From Saprospiraceae bacterium (GTDB taxonomy: Bacteria; Bacteroidota; Bacteroidia; Chitinophagales; Saprospiraceae), in the NCBI GenBank assembly GCA_016717105.1, contig JADKGF010000002.1, forward strand, positions 62,001 through 126,000: a stretch of 64,000 nucleotides of DNA. Reading direction: 5' to 3'. How positions within the stretch are numbered: position 1 is the first letter of the stretch; each line of letters begins with the position of its first letter. Below the pieces are notes generated by a model that was given only the letters and a program-made list of their open reading frames with translations, was not told the DNA's origin and made no database searches. The translations under genes were made by a program, and so were the position numbers. Positions 37,471 through 46,019 of the stretch are shown piece by piece.

Positions 37471-37926
37471 ATGGAGATTGTTGAGAAATCATTTGATGGG
37501 TTTTTGATCACAACTGATAAAAGTAAGTTGGACATAGCTGCCATTCACCACTTTTTATCCAAATACGCTGGTTGGAGTGACAATATTCCTTATGAAAAGG
37601 TAAAAACGTCGATTGATAATTCTTTAAATTTTGGACTATTCCACAGTGGCAAACAAATCGGTTTTGCACGTGTAATTACTGATTTTTCGACCATTGCATA
37701 TTTAGGAGATGTTTATGTTTTGGACGAATATCAAGGACATGGACTTTCCAAAAAACTTATGGATTGCATCATGACACACCCTAATTTGCAAGGACTTAGA
37801 AGGTGGATATTATTGACTTCAACAGCTGACTGGTTGTATGAAAAATACGGATTTATTAAAGTGCTCAAGCCTGAAATATATATGGAGTTATTTGATCCTG
37901 AAGTTTATGCGAAGAAGGAAGCGTAA
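37471..37926 (+). CDS. GNAT-family N-acetyltransferase
   Basis: 151 residues. The acetyl-CoA site motif is DVYVLDEYQGHGLSKKLMDCIM (Q/R-x-x-G-x-G/A at QGHGLS, about residue 90), with the following strand LRRWILLTSTADWLYEKYGF. The order of strands and the Tyr near the end agree with GNAT enzymes. Substrate unknown. 44 bases after the DUF1801 gene. Confidence 0.88.
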   Translation: MEIVEKSFDGFLITTDKSKLDIAAIHHFLSKYAGWSDNIPYEKVKTSIDNSLNFGLFHSGKQIGFARVITDFSTIAYLGDVYVLDEYQGHGLSKKLMDCIMTHPNLQGLRRWILLTSTADWLYEKYGFIKVLKPEIYMELFDPEVYAKKEA

Positions 37927-37971
37927 AATAAATTCCATAGAATTATAAATATGAGGTATCATTTTTTTCCA

Positions 37972-37979
37972 TACTTTTG
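37972..37979 (+). promoter_or_regulatory. -7 element TACTTTTG
   Basis: Exact TAnnTTTG, 22 bases before the SRPBCC gene, so the last three genes of this cluster may form their own unit. Confidence 0.5.
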
Positions 37980-38000
37980 ACCAAATAAAATCAAATTAAT

Positions 38001-38450
38001 ATGTCTAGTAATACAGTAAGTTTACATCGTGTATTTGCTGCTCCGGTGGAAAAAGTTTTCAAAGCTTTTGTAGATGCGGATGCGATGGCTGCATGGTTGC
38101 CGCCTTATGGTTTTGTGTGTAAAGTGCATCATTTCGATCCTAAAGTTGGTGGTAGTTACAGGATGTCTTTCACCAATTTTACGACAGGCAATAGTCATTC
38201 TTTTGGTGGAGAATATCTGGAGATCATCCCAAATGAATTGATGAAATACAACGATAAGTTTGATGATCCTAATTTGCCTGGACTGATGATTACCACGATT
38301 CACTTTAAGTCGGTATTGTGTGGCACTGAGCTTACTGCTACCCAAGAGGGCATACCTGATGTGATACCAGTAGAAATGTGTTATCTCGGCTGGCAGGAAT
38401 CGCTGGATAAGCTGAAGAGACTGGTCGAGCCGAATATTCCAGACGCATAA
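38001..38450 (+). CDS. SRPBCC/AHSA1-type START-like protein
   Basis: 149 residues. Begins SLHRVFAAPVEKVFKAFVDADAMAAWLPPYGF, the standard start of Activator-of-Hsp90-like SRPBCC proteins, with later DPKVGGSYRMSF and a C-terminal helix QESLDKLKRLVEPN. The helix-grip fold makes a hydrophobic ligand pocket; ligand unknown. Typically found with VOC proteins, as here. Confidence 0.88.
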   Translation: MSSNTVSLHRVFAAPVEKVFKAFVDADAMAAWLPPYGFVCKVHHFDPKVGGSYRMSFTNFTTGNSHSFGGEYLEIIPNELMKYNDKFDDPNLPGLMITTIHFKSVLCGTELTATQEGIPDVIPVEMCYLGWQESLDKLKRLVEPNIPDA

Positions 38451-38484
38451 TTAATTAAAAAGTAAATTTCAAAAACATAAAGCA

Positions 38485-38890
38485 ATGTCAAAACAAATTT
38501 TTATCAATTTAGCAGTGACAGATTTACAAAGATCTGTAGATTTTTATACAGCTCTTGGATTTGTGAATAATCCACAATTTTCGGATGATACAGGTAAAGT
38601 GTATGGTCTGGAGCGAAAATATTTTTGTGATGCTACTGACCCACGATAAGTTTAAAAACTTTGCTACCAAGCCTATTGCGGATACAAAATCAGCTGTTGC
38701 CGCACTTTTTTCCTTGTCAATGGATAGCCTAGATGAGGTCAATTCCATGATGGAAAATGGTCTGAAAGCTGGCGGTATCGAGCCATCAGAGATGAAGGAT
38801 TATGGGTTTATGCAGCAGCGTACGATCGAAGATTTTGATGGGCATACCTGGGAAATATTCTTTATGGATATGTCAAAGTTCTCAGAATAG
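38485..38890 (+). pseudogene. VOC-family glyoxalase-like protein, frameshifted
   Basis: The start codon at 38485 gives MSKQIFINLAVTDLQRSVDF, a typical VOC beginning, but the frame shifts near 38596-38599 and the family sequence continues (MVWSENIFVMLLTHDKFKNF...) in another frame to 38890. Removing one A from the AAA at 38596-38598 restores a 134-residue protein (406 bases = 135 codons plus one). VOC proteins bind metal and act as glyoxalases, resistance proteins or dioxygenases; this one is close to uncharacterised glyoxalase/bleomycin-resistance types. Real break or sequence error is undecided. Confidence 0.75.
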
Positions 38891-38921
38891 CGGACAATCA
38901 TTCAAACAAAAATAAATAGAC

Positions 38922-39347
38922 ATGGCAAGTATCCAACCTCACATCAACTTTAATGGTAATGCAGAGGAAGCATTCCTTTTTTATCAATCTGTTTTTGGTG
39001 GTGAATTTTCAAAAATCATTCGATTCAAAGATCTAGCCGGTACTGGCTTCGAGATAGCAAGGAAGAAGAAAAATAAACTCATGAACATAGCGCTATCTAT
39101 TGGAGATAATGTATTGATAGGCAATGATGTACCGCAGTTTATGGGTCGTGTCAGCGAAGAAGAAAATAGAAGTAAGATTGCTATTTTTGCCGAAAGTAGA
39201 GCCGAAGCGGACCATATTTTTTTGGGTTTGTCAGCAGGTGGCTCAGTCGAGGTACCGATGGCTGACAGTCCTTGGGGCAGTTATTTTGGTATGTTAAGAG
39301 ATAAATACGGTATAGAATGGACCATAACTTTTGAAAATAAAATTTGA
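38922..39347 (+). CDS. PhnB-like VOC family protein
   Basis: 141 residues. IQPHINFNGNAEEAFLFYQSVFGGEF is the characteristic PhnB/YjdN-type start, with the paired beta-alpha-beta-beta-beta units and VEVPMADSPWGSYFGMLRDKYGIEWTI at the end. Despite old names (demethylubiquinone methyltransferase) members have no proven enzymatic role. 31 bases after the broken VOC gene. Confidence 0.88.
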   Translation: MASIQPHINFNGNAEEAFLFYQSVFGGEFSKIIRFKDLAGTGFEIARKKKNKLMNIALSIGDNVLIGNDVPQFMGRVSEEENRSKIAIFAESRAEADHIFLGLSAGGSVEVPMADSPWGSYFGMLRDKYGIEWTITFENKI

Positions 39348-39526
39348 TGTTGAAGATGTTTCAAATCTTAAATTGGTTTTGAAATTCAGTTATAAATAAA
39401 AATTGTCTTGGCATTTTACTTTATAAAAACAAGTTGCATATATGATTATAATTGTGTTTAAATTAAAAAGTTGCACTTTGGAATGGCCCAAAATGCAACT
39501 TAAATATTAATACCTTAAACTAAAAA

Positions 39527-42166
39527 TCACTTCCTCACCGTCGTCATCACCGCATTTTGCATAGCAGGAATTACTTGGACTATTTTATCAGCCATTTTGG
39601 TAGCTGTGTTGATCCAGTATGTGGTTTTATCTGCTTCGTTTTCGTGACTTACCACTTCTACTACATGATATGATTTGTCACCCATTTTTTCAGAATCTTT
39701 GACTGTAAGCACTACTTTTTTGGCTTTCATGGTCATCATGTCAGGAATACTATAAGTTATTGAGAAGCCTGGTTTTAAGTCGAAGCCACCAATAAGCTGG
39801 TCAGTACCCGGACCATCAGCCATATATGCACCATCGAATTCCATTTCCATATTTTGTCCACCCATAATGATTGTGGCTTTTTTATCACCAAATGTCATCG
39901 GTATTTCTTGACCCATTTGATTGATAGTCCTTGAGACTGGTGTAAAATCAGATTTGTACTTCATGACGTCTACCATATCTCCCATAGGGCTTTTCGACTC
40001 ATCTTTTACCATCCAGAGGTCACCATCTTTTGTAATAGTACGAGTCATCTGCATCGGAATTTTCTGACCTGCCACTTCTATTGTCATATCGAATGGGGCA
40101 TTGCCTTCAGCCAATGTATTATTGATAGCCGGTAATGCAGCGGCTGAATTGATTCCTGCTTTTGGCACATAGGTCACGTGTGAGATATCTACAGTCAAAT
40201 TTTCAAGCGTTGATTTTACATCATCCGCCATGTCTTTTTGGTATCTCCCACCCAAGATCTCAGATAGAAATTGCTCTACTTTGGCATACATTGCTTTCTT
40301 ATTCAATGGTTTTGCAAATCCATGCCCTTCGTCTTTGGCCAATAGATAATCTACTTTTTTGGCTTTTTCTCTGAGTGCGATAACGATTTGGTCGGCTTCT
40401 GCTTGTTTTACTCTAGGATCATTGGCGCCTTGGATGATGAGTAATGGTTTGTTTATCTTATCTACACTAAATAATGGGCTAGCATCTTTGATAAGCTTTT
40501 TGCCTTCTTCCGTATTTGGATCGCCTACCATTCCATACAAAAATGCTCTACCAGATTCCCAATATGCTGGTACTGACTCTAATAGTGTAAAGATATTGCT
40601 CGGCCCTACGATATCTACCCCACAAGCATAGACGTCAGGTGTAAATGCCAATCCTGCTAATGTAGCGTATCCACCGTAACTGCCACCCATGATCGCCACT
40701 TTATTTTTATTAGCGATACCTTCTTTGATCAAATGCTTTACGCCCCATGTGATATCATCTTGCATAAGCTTGCCCCATTGAAGGTCACCTGCATTTTGGA
40801 ATTTTTTACCGTATCCACCACTAGCTCTGAAGTTTGGTTGGAGTACTGCATAACCTCTATTTGCCAAAAACTGTGCTTCAGCATCATATCCCCAATAATC
40901 TCTTGGTCCTTTTGGTCCACCATGTACAAGTACTACAACTGGTAAATTTTTGGCATCCATGCCAGCTGGTATTGTAAGGTAAGCTGGTATTTCTAATCCA
41001 TCACTACTCTTGTAAGTAATTGGCTTCATTGGTGAGAGATGTTGTTCTACTTCCTTCAACTTAGGTCTGCCTGTGTACTGATAGGTTATTTTTTTTGTTT
41101 TGGCATCGTATGCATGTACTTCAGAAGCATATTTATCTCCCCAAACAGCTATCAAAAATTTACTGTAATCTTTTGTATTGCTTTGGAAATCTACTTCTCT
41201 ACCTGGGAATTTTGCTTTTACTTCTTTGTACATAGCTTCCCATTTTTTGTCTTTCCAGTAATATTTGGATTTGTCCAAGGTGTAGGATGTAGAGATTATT
41301 TTCCTTGTGTTTTTATCTACATTTAGCCCACCGAAATCTACTTTGTTTTCTGGATCGCTTTCTACCTTGACTTTAGATTTTGTATCAGGATTCATAAGAT
41401 ACAATGCAGATTTGTCAAGGTTTCCGACATTAGTCACTAGATAAAATTGAGAGTTGTCCTCATTCCAGCCATTGATATAAGCCGTTTCTGTTACTAATGT
41501 TTCATATATTGGTGTCAAAGATTGATCAGAATTGACCTTAAGGAAAGTGGTAGCTCCCTTTTCATCAGTACGATACAAAACACGCAGCTTATCGTTCCAA
41601 TCAAAATCATAGCCCGTGATTCTGTCTTTGTTTTCGTATTTTAATGTTAATTCTCCTGTTGATATTTTGAGTTCGTAGAGGTCATGCCATGCTTTGTCGC
41701 GATCATTGAGTCCGATCATCATCAAATCAGGATTGTTTTGACTTACATTGTAAATTTGAGCAGTTACTTCATCTTTTGGAGTAAGGTTTCTAGATTCTGG
41801 TACACCATTTGCTGAAGGTGCAGCCTTTGGATCCACTGCAAAAACATTGATATTTTCATCACCATTTTTGTCCTTTACATACAAGATATACTTGCTGTCA
41901 TCTGTCCAAAAGTAGCCGTATAAAGGCCTAGAACTATCTGTGAGTGGTTTTGCTTTATCGAATGGATCATTGATTTTTTTGACCCAAACATTCATTATAC
42001 CATTATAGGCTTTCATAAATGATATCCATTGGCCATCAGGGCTTATCTGTCCTGAAGAAATCTCGGGATTACCAAAAAATAAATCCCTATCTAAAAGTGG
42101 TGTTTTCTGTGCAGAAATGCTTAATGCCATTGTTAAAATAATTGACAAATTAATTAATGTTTTCAT
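39527..42166 (-). CDS. Secreted S9 prolyl-oligopeptidase-family peptidase with extra C-terminal domain
   Basis: 879 residues from Met at 42166, which begins a signal peptide (MKTLINLSIILTMALSISA); an upstream Met at 42190 adds 8 residues. The N-terminal half is a beta-propeller (PD40/WD-like strands). The alpha/beta hydrolase half has VHGGPKGPR, the nucleophile elbow GGSYGGYA (Ser504 by the longer numbering), Asp591 (GANDPRV) and His623 (DEGHGF). After about residue 655 comes an unusual 230-residue beta-rich region not part of S9 enzymes. Likely periplasmic dipeptidyl or acylaminoacyl peptidase. Confidence 0.92.
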   Translation of the reverse strand: MKTLINLSIILTMALSISAQKTPLLDRDLFFGNPEISSGQISPDGQWISFMKAYNGIMNVWVKKINDPFDKAKPLTDSSRPLYGYFWTDDSKYILYVKDKNGDENINVFAVDPKAAPSANGVPESRNLTPKDEVTAQIYNVSQNNPDLMMIGLNDRDKAWHDLYELKISTGELTLKYENKDRITGYDFDWNDKLRVLYRTDEKGATTFLKVNSDQSLTPIYETLVTETAYINGWNEDNSQFYLVTNVGNLDKSALYLMNPDTKSKVKVESDPENKVDFGGLNVDKNTRKIISTSYTLDKSKYYWKDKKWEAMYKEVKAKFPGREVDFQSNTKDYSKFLIAVWGDKYASEVHAYDAKTKKITYQYTGRPKLKEVEQHLSPMKPITYKSSDGLEIPAYLTIPAGMDAKNLPVVVLVHGGPKGPRDYWGYDAEAQFLANRGYAVLQPNFRASGGYGKKFQNAGDLQWGKLMQDDITWGVKHLIKEGIANKNKVAIMGGSYGGYATLAGLAFTPDVYACGVDIVGPSNIFTLLESVPAYWESGRAFLYGMVGDPNTEEGKKLIKDASPLFSVDKINKPLLIIQGANDPRVKQAEADQIVIALREKAKKVDYLLAKDEGHGFAKPLNKKAMYAKVEQFLSEILGGRYQKDMADDVKSTLENLTVDISHVTYVPKAGINSAAALPAINNTLAEGNAPFDMTIEVAGQKIPMQMTRTITKDGDLWMVKDESKSPMGDMVDVMKYKSDFTPVSRTINQMGQEIPMTFGDKKATIIMGGQNMEMEFDGAYMADGPGTDQLIGGFDLKPGFSITYSIPDMMTMKAKKVVLTVKDSEKMGDKSYHVVEVVSHENEADKTTYWINTATKMADKIVQVIPAMQNAVMTTVRK

Positions 42167-42284
42167 GATGTTTAATGATTTTAGATTCAATAACGACGCT
42201 ATCAGAGAATATGTTTTTGAATTTCTACCAACAGATGGAAATCAATGATAAAACACAAGGATTATTAAACTAAAATCTGAATTT

Positions 42285-42298
42285 ATGATTCGAGTCAT
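42285..42298. promoter_or_regulatory. 14-bp dyad upstream of the nos-nor cluster
   Basis: ATGATTCGAGTCAT is a palindrome apart from one pair. It lies about 22 bases before GACCTTTG (42321-42328, one base off TAnnTTTG), which itself is 24 bases before the first gene. That places the dyad near -44, the position of an activator such as a Crp/Fnr-type regulator. It is not a standard Fnr half-site, so the regulator is unknown. Confidence 0.35.
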
Positions 42299-42351
42299 AA
42301 ATCAGGCATAGGCCAATAGTGACCTTTGTGCTAAATTAAATCAATAGTAAA

Positions 42352-42843
42352 ATGACAAACAAAATTTATTTTATTCTATGTTTAGCTATGAGTTTCTTGA
42401 TAGCATGTGGTGGTGGAAAACAGCAAACCAATACCACCAGTGCAACACCTGCTCCTGCAGCTCAGCCAGAGGCAACGAGTACAGATGGATATGACCCAAA
42501 AAGAGGTGAAGGAAAATTTAGCGAAGAGAATGTAAAAATTGACGCAACTCTCAATACTAGTATGGCAGATGCAGGTGAAAAGGCCGCTGGCGTAAAATGT
42601 ACATCATGCCACAAGATGACAGAAGAAAAGCTGGTTGGTCCAGGTTGGAAAGGTGTCACTTCAAGACATACAGCACACTGGATTATGAATTTTATTACCA
42701 ATCCAGACCCAATGATAGACAAGGATCCGGTACTTCAAGCCCAACTCGAATTATGCCTTGTCAGAATGCCAAATCAAAGTCTTGCAGATGAAGAAGCAAG
42801 AAGTATTTTGGAGTACATGCGCAAAAATGACGGTGTAAAGTAG
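42352..42843 (+). CDS. Cytochrome c lipoprotein of the nos cluster
   Basis: 163 residues. Lipobox LIAC (Cys near 19) places it in the periplasm as a lipoprotein. A low-complexity Ala/Pro/Gln/Thr linker is followed by a single c-type heme site CTSCH; the Met in VRMPNQSL is a plausible sixth ligand. Cytochromes like this head clade II nos clusters and are thought to pass electrons to NosZ. 21 bases before nosZ, same operon. Confidence 0.9.
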   Translation: MTNKIYFILCLAMSFLIACGGGKQQTNTTSATPAPAAQPEATSTDGYDPKRGEGKFSEENVKIDATLNTSMADAGEKAAGVKCTSCHKMTEEKLVGPGWKGVTSRHTAHWIMNFITNPDPMIDKDPVLQAQLELCLVRMPNQSLADEEARSILEYMRKNDGVK

Positions 42844-42864
42844 TAATTAATTAAACATAATATA

Positions 42865-44856
42865 ATGAAAACCAATAATGTATCTTTGTTAGTTGGTATT
42901 GCAGGGCTATTGATATTGTTCAGTGCCTGCAGACCAAAAAATGCCGCAACGGCTGTATCAGGCGACACAGCAGCCAAAGCTTATGTCGCACCAGGTCAGT
43001 ATGATGAATTTTATAATTTTGTAAGTGGTGGCTTTAGTGGCCAAATGTCGGTCTATGGATTGCCAAGTGGTAGATTATTTAGAGTAATTCCTGTCTTTTC
43101 TGTAGATCCTGAAAAAGGTTGGGGCTATAGTGAAGAGACAAAACCGATGTTAAATACTTCACATGGATTTGTTCCTTGGGATGACCTTCACCATATAGAA
43201 TTATCCCAGACTACTGGAGAAGTTAATGGGAAGTGGGCGTTTGCCAATGCAAATAATACACCACGTCTTGCAAGGGTAGATTTAAAAACCTTCAAAACTG
43301 CAGAAATCCTTGAACTACCCAATAGTGGTGGAAACCACTCATCTCCTTTCGGTACAGAAAACTCTGAATACATCGTGGCTGGTACCAGATTTTCTGTGCC
43401 ACCGGATGATGTCAATGGTGATGTTCCTATAGATTCATACAAACAGAATTTCAAAGGACACATTTCTTTTGTCAGCGTTAATCAGGAAACGGGAAATATG
43501 GACATAGCATTTCAGTTGAAGACTCCAGGTGTAAATTTTGACCTTGCACGATGTGGTAGAGCCAAATCTCATGGATGGTTTTTCTTCTCTTGTTATAATA
43601 CCGAGCAAGCCAATACACTACTTGAAGTAAATGCATCACAAAGAGACAAGGACTTCATCATGGCTGTCAATTGGAAGAAAGCAGAAGAATATCTCAAAGC
43701 TGGAAAAGGCAAAAAACAAAAAGTAAAATATGCGCACAATGTATGGGATGAAAAAACTCATACAGGTGTATCCACTATCAAAGAAGAAGTGACAGTATTG
43801 GATGTAGCAGAGTTAAAAGACATTTGTTATTTAATGCCTTGTCCTAAATCACCACACGGATGTGATGTTGATCCCACTGGAGAATACATTGTAGGTAGTG
43901 GTAAGTTGGCTGCATTGTTACCAGTCTTTAGTTTTGACAAATTACAAGCAGCTATTGCCAATAAGGCCTTTGATGGTGACTATGAAGGCATTCCTGTTTT
44001 GAAGTACGAAGATGTTTTATACGGTGAAGTAAAGAAACCAGGTCTCGGGCCATTACACACCGAATTTGACGGAAAAGGATTTGCTTACACTTCATTTTTC
44101 GTCTCTTCTGAAGTAGTTAAGTGGAATATTAAAGACTTAACAGTTGTAGATAGAGTGCCTACTTTTTATTCTGTTGGTCACTTATGCATACCTGGAGGTA
44201 ATACCAGAAAACCATTTGGTAAATATTTGATAGCATATAACAAGATCACTAAAGATAGGTTCCTACCGACTGGTCCAGAATTAACACAGAGTGCGCAGTT
44301 ATATGATATTAGCGGTGATAAAATGCAAATGATCCTCGATTTTCCAACTATTGGTGAGCCACATTATGCGCAAGCTGCTCCAGCCGACTTAATAAGGAAC
44401 AATGGACAATTAAAGATTTATTCAATTGGAGAAAATCAACATCCTTATGTTGCAAAAGGGGAGAAAGAATCCAAAGTGGTACGTGAAGGTAATAAGGTAC
44501 ATGTTTATATGACATCTGTAAGATCCCACTTTGCACCAGACAATATTGAAGGTGTTAAAGTTGGTGATGAAGTGTTTTTCCATGTTACGAATCTTGAACA
44601 AGATTGGGATGTACCGCATGGATTTGCAATTAAGGGTGCTGATAATGGTGAGCTTTTAATAATGCCGGGTGAGACCACTACCTTAAAATGGATACCAGAG
44701 AAGGTGGGCATATTCCCAATGTATTGTACTGACTTCTGTAGTGCTTTACATCAGGAAATGCAAGGATATGTCAGAGTTTCTCCAGCAGGAAGTAATGTTC
44801 CACTGAAGTTTCATGTAGGACAGACACCTGCTGCCAAAGAAGACAAAGTACAGTAA
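42865..44856 (+). CDS. nosZ: Nitrous oxide reductase, clade II
   Basis: Reduces N2O to N2 in the periplasm. 663 residues with a Sec-type lipoprotein signal (FSAC, Cys22) instead of the Tat signal of clade I, the mark of clade II enzymes. The seven-bladed propeller carries the CuZ histidines, beginning WDDLHHIE (His109/110). The C-terminal cupredoxin domain has the CuA ligands MYCTDFCSALHQEM: Cys621, Cys625, His629 and Met632. All ligands that I can check are present. Followed by its maturation genes. Confidence 0.98.
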   Translation: MKTNNVSLLVGIAGLLILFSACRPKNAATAVSGDTAAKAYVAPGQYDEFYNFVSGGFSGQMSVYGLPSGRLFRVIPVFSVDPEKGWGYSEETKPMLNTSHGFVPWDDLHHIELSQTTGEVNGKWAFANANNTPRLARVDLKTFKTAEILELPNSGGNHSSPFGTENSEYIVAGTRFSVPPDDVNGDVPIDSYKQNFKGHISFVSVNQETGNMDIAFQLKTPGVNFDLARCGRAKSHGWFFFSCYNTEQANTLLEVNASQRDKDFIMAVNWKKAEEYLKAGKGKKQKVKYAHNVWDEKTHTGVSTIKEEVTVLDVAELKDICYLMPCPKSPHGCDVDPTGEYIVGSGKLAALLPVFSFDKLQAAIANKAFDGDYEGIPVLKYEDVLYGEVKKPGLGPLHTEFDGKGFAYTSFFVSSEVVKWNIKDLTVVDRVPTFYSVGHLCIPGGNTRKPFGKYLIAYNKITKDRFLPTGPELTQSAQLYDISGDKMQMILDFPTIGEPHYAQAAPADLIRNNGQLKIYSIGENQHPYVAKGEKESKVVREGNKVHVYMTSVRSHFAPDNIEGVKVGDEVFFHVTNLEQDWDVPHGFAIKGADNGELLIMPGETTTLKWIPEKVGIFPMYCTDFCSALHQEMQGYVRVSPAGSNVPLKFHVGQTPAAKEDKVQ

Positions 44857-44876
44857 TCTTAATAGAGTGTAAATAG

Positions 44877-44905
44877 GGAAGCAGTGGGATATATCCTATG
44901 CTTCC
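44877..44905 (+). other. Intercistronic stem-loop after nosZ
   Basis: GGAAGCA pairs with TGCTTCC; the loop region contains a further GGAT/ATCC pairing. There is no good T-run, so it may act as an mRNA-end stabiliser or weak attenuator between nosZ and the assembly genes. Confidence 0.5.
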
Positions 44906-44996
44906 TTATTTATCTATTTTGAATTTTGGTTTCGATCAAAAATCACAACAACAATTCTTTGTTCTTAACCAAATTTTTAAACAAAATCTTTTTATA

Positions 44997-46019
44997 ATGA
45001 ATTCAATTTCCCGAAACTCGACAGCGATGTTGATTTTATCAGGTATTTGTATCTTAAGTGCAATTTTTTTACCAATATGGAATATTTATCTGGATGCTCC
45101 GCAATACCCCGAAGGACTAGGTCTAAGCATTTATGCCAACAAACTCGGTGGAGATGTTGACATCATAAATGGTCTAAATCATTATATTGGAATGAAAACA
45201 TTACATGCAGAAGAGTTTATCGAATTTACTGTTCTTCCTTACATAATTGGCTTTTTTGGAATATTGGCTATTATTACGGGACTCTTTCTAAAGACAAAAA
45301 AGAGTGTAATTATTCTTTTGGTTTCATTTTTACTTTTCGGAATTTTAGCCATGTACGATTTCTGGAGATGGGAATACAATTATGGTCATAATCTAGACCC
45401 GAATGCTGCGATTATAGTTCCAGGTATGGCATATCAGCCTCCTTTAATAGGTTTCAAACAATTACTCAATTTCGGTGCGTATTCGATCCCAGCGATAGGT
45501 GGATGGTTGATGCTAGTTGGCGGTGTATTGATAGGATTGGTATATGTTTGTGAAGCGGGAATCATAAAAATGTTCAGTAGATCGAAGGGAAAAGTGGCCT
45601 CTATGGTTTTTTTTTGTGTGTTTTTAACCAATTGTAGCCCCGAAGGACCTGACCCGATCATCTTGAATAAGGATATTTGTTCCTTTTGCAAAATGAACAT
45701 TTCTGATGGCCACTTTGGAGCAGAAATCATTACAGAAAAAGGCAGGATTTTCAAGTTTGATGATATTTCATGTATGATGGCATACAAAAGTCAACATCAG
45801 GATTCTAAGATTAAAAATCATTATGTCCATCATTATACAGGAGATAATGAACTGATTCCTGCTGAAAATGCTTATTATATTCAGGGTGGTAGCCTAAAGA
45901 GCCCTATGGCAGGCAATGTGGCTGCATTTAATTCCGAGACAGAGGCCAGTCAACAAGCAGCTAACTTGAATGCTCAAAGCACCGATTGGAATCATTTAAC
46001 GCAAGTATTTGCCAAATGA
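44997..46019 (+). CDS. nosL: Membrane protein fused to NosL
   Basis: 340 residues from MNSISRNSTAM (44997); the longer frame from 44898 begins across the stem-loop region and is unlikely. Residues 1-190 contain four hydrophobic helices and a soluble loop with aromatic and His residues. At about residue 192 a Met begins what would alone be a lipoprotein signal (MFSRSKGKVASMVFFCVFLTNC), followed by the NosL domain: ILNKDICSFCKMNISD with the Cu(I)-binding Cys-x2-Cys-x-Met. NosL delivers copper to NosZ. In related clusters the two parts are usually separate genes. It ends in ATGA, overlapping nosD. Confidence 0.85.
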   Translation: MNSISRNSTAMLILSGICILSAIFLPIWNIYLDAPQYPEGLGLSIYANKLGGDVDIINGLNHYIGMKTLHAEEFIEFTVLPYIIGFFGILAIITGLFLKTKKSVIILLVSFLLFGILAMYDFWRWEYNYGHNLDPNAAIIVPGMAYQPPLIGFKQLLNFGAYSIPAIGGWLMLVGGVLIGLVYVCEAGIIKMFSRSKGKVASMVFFCVFLTNCSPEGPDPIILNKDICSFCKMNISDGHFGAEIITEKGRIFKFDDISCMMAYKSQHQDSKIKNHYVHHYTGDNELIPAENAYYIQGGSLKSPMAGNVAAFNSETEASQQAANLNAQSTDWNHLTQVFAK

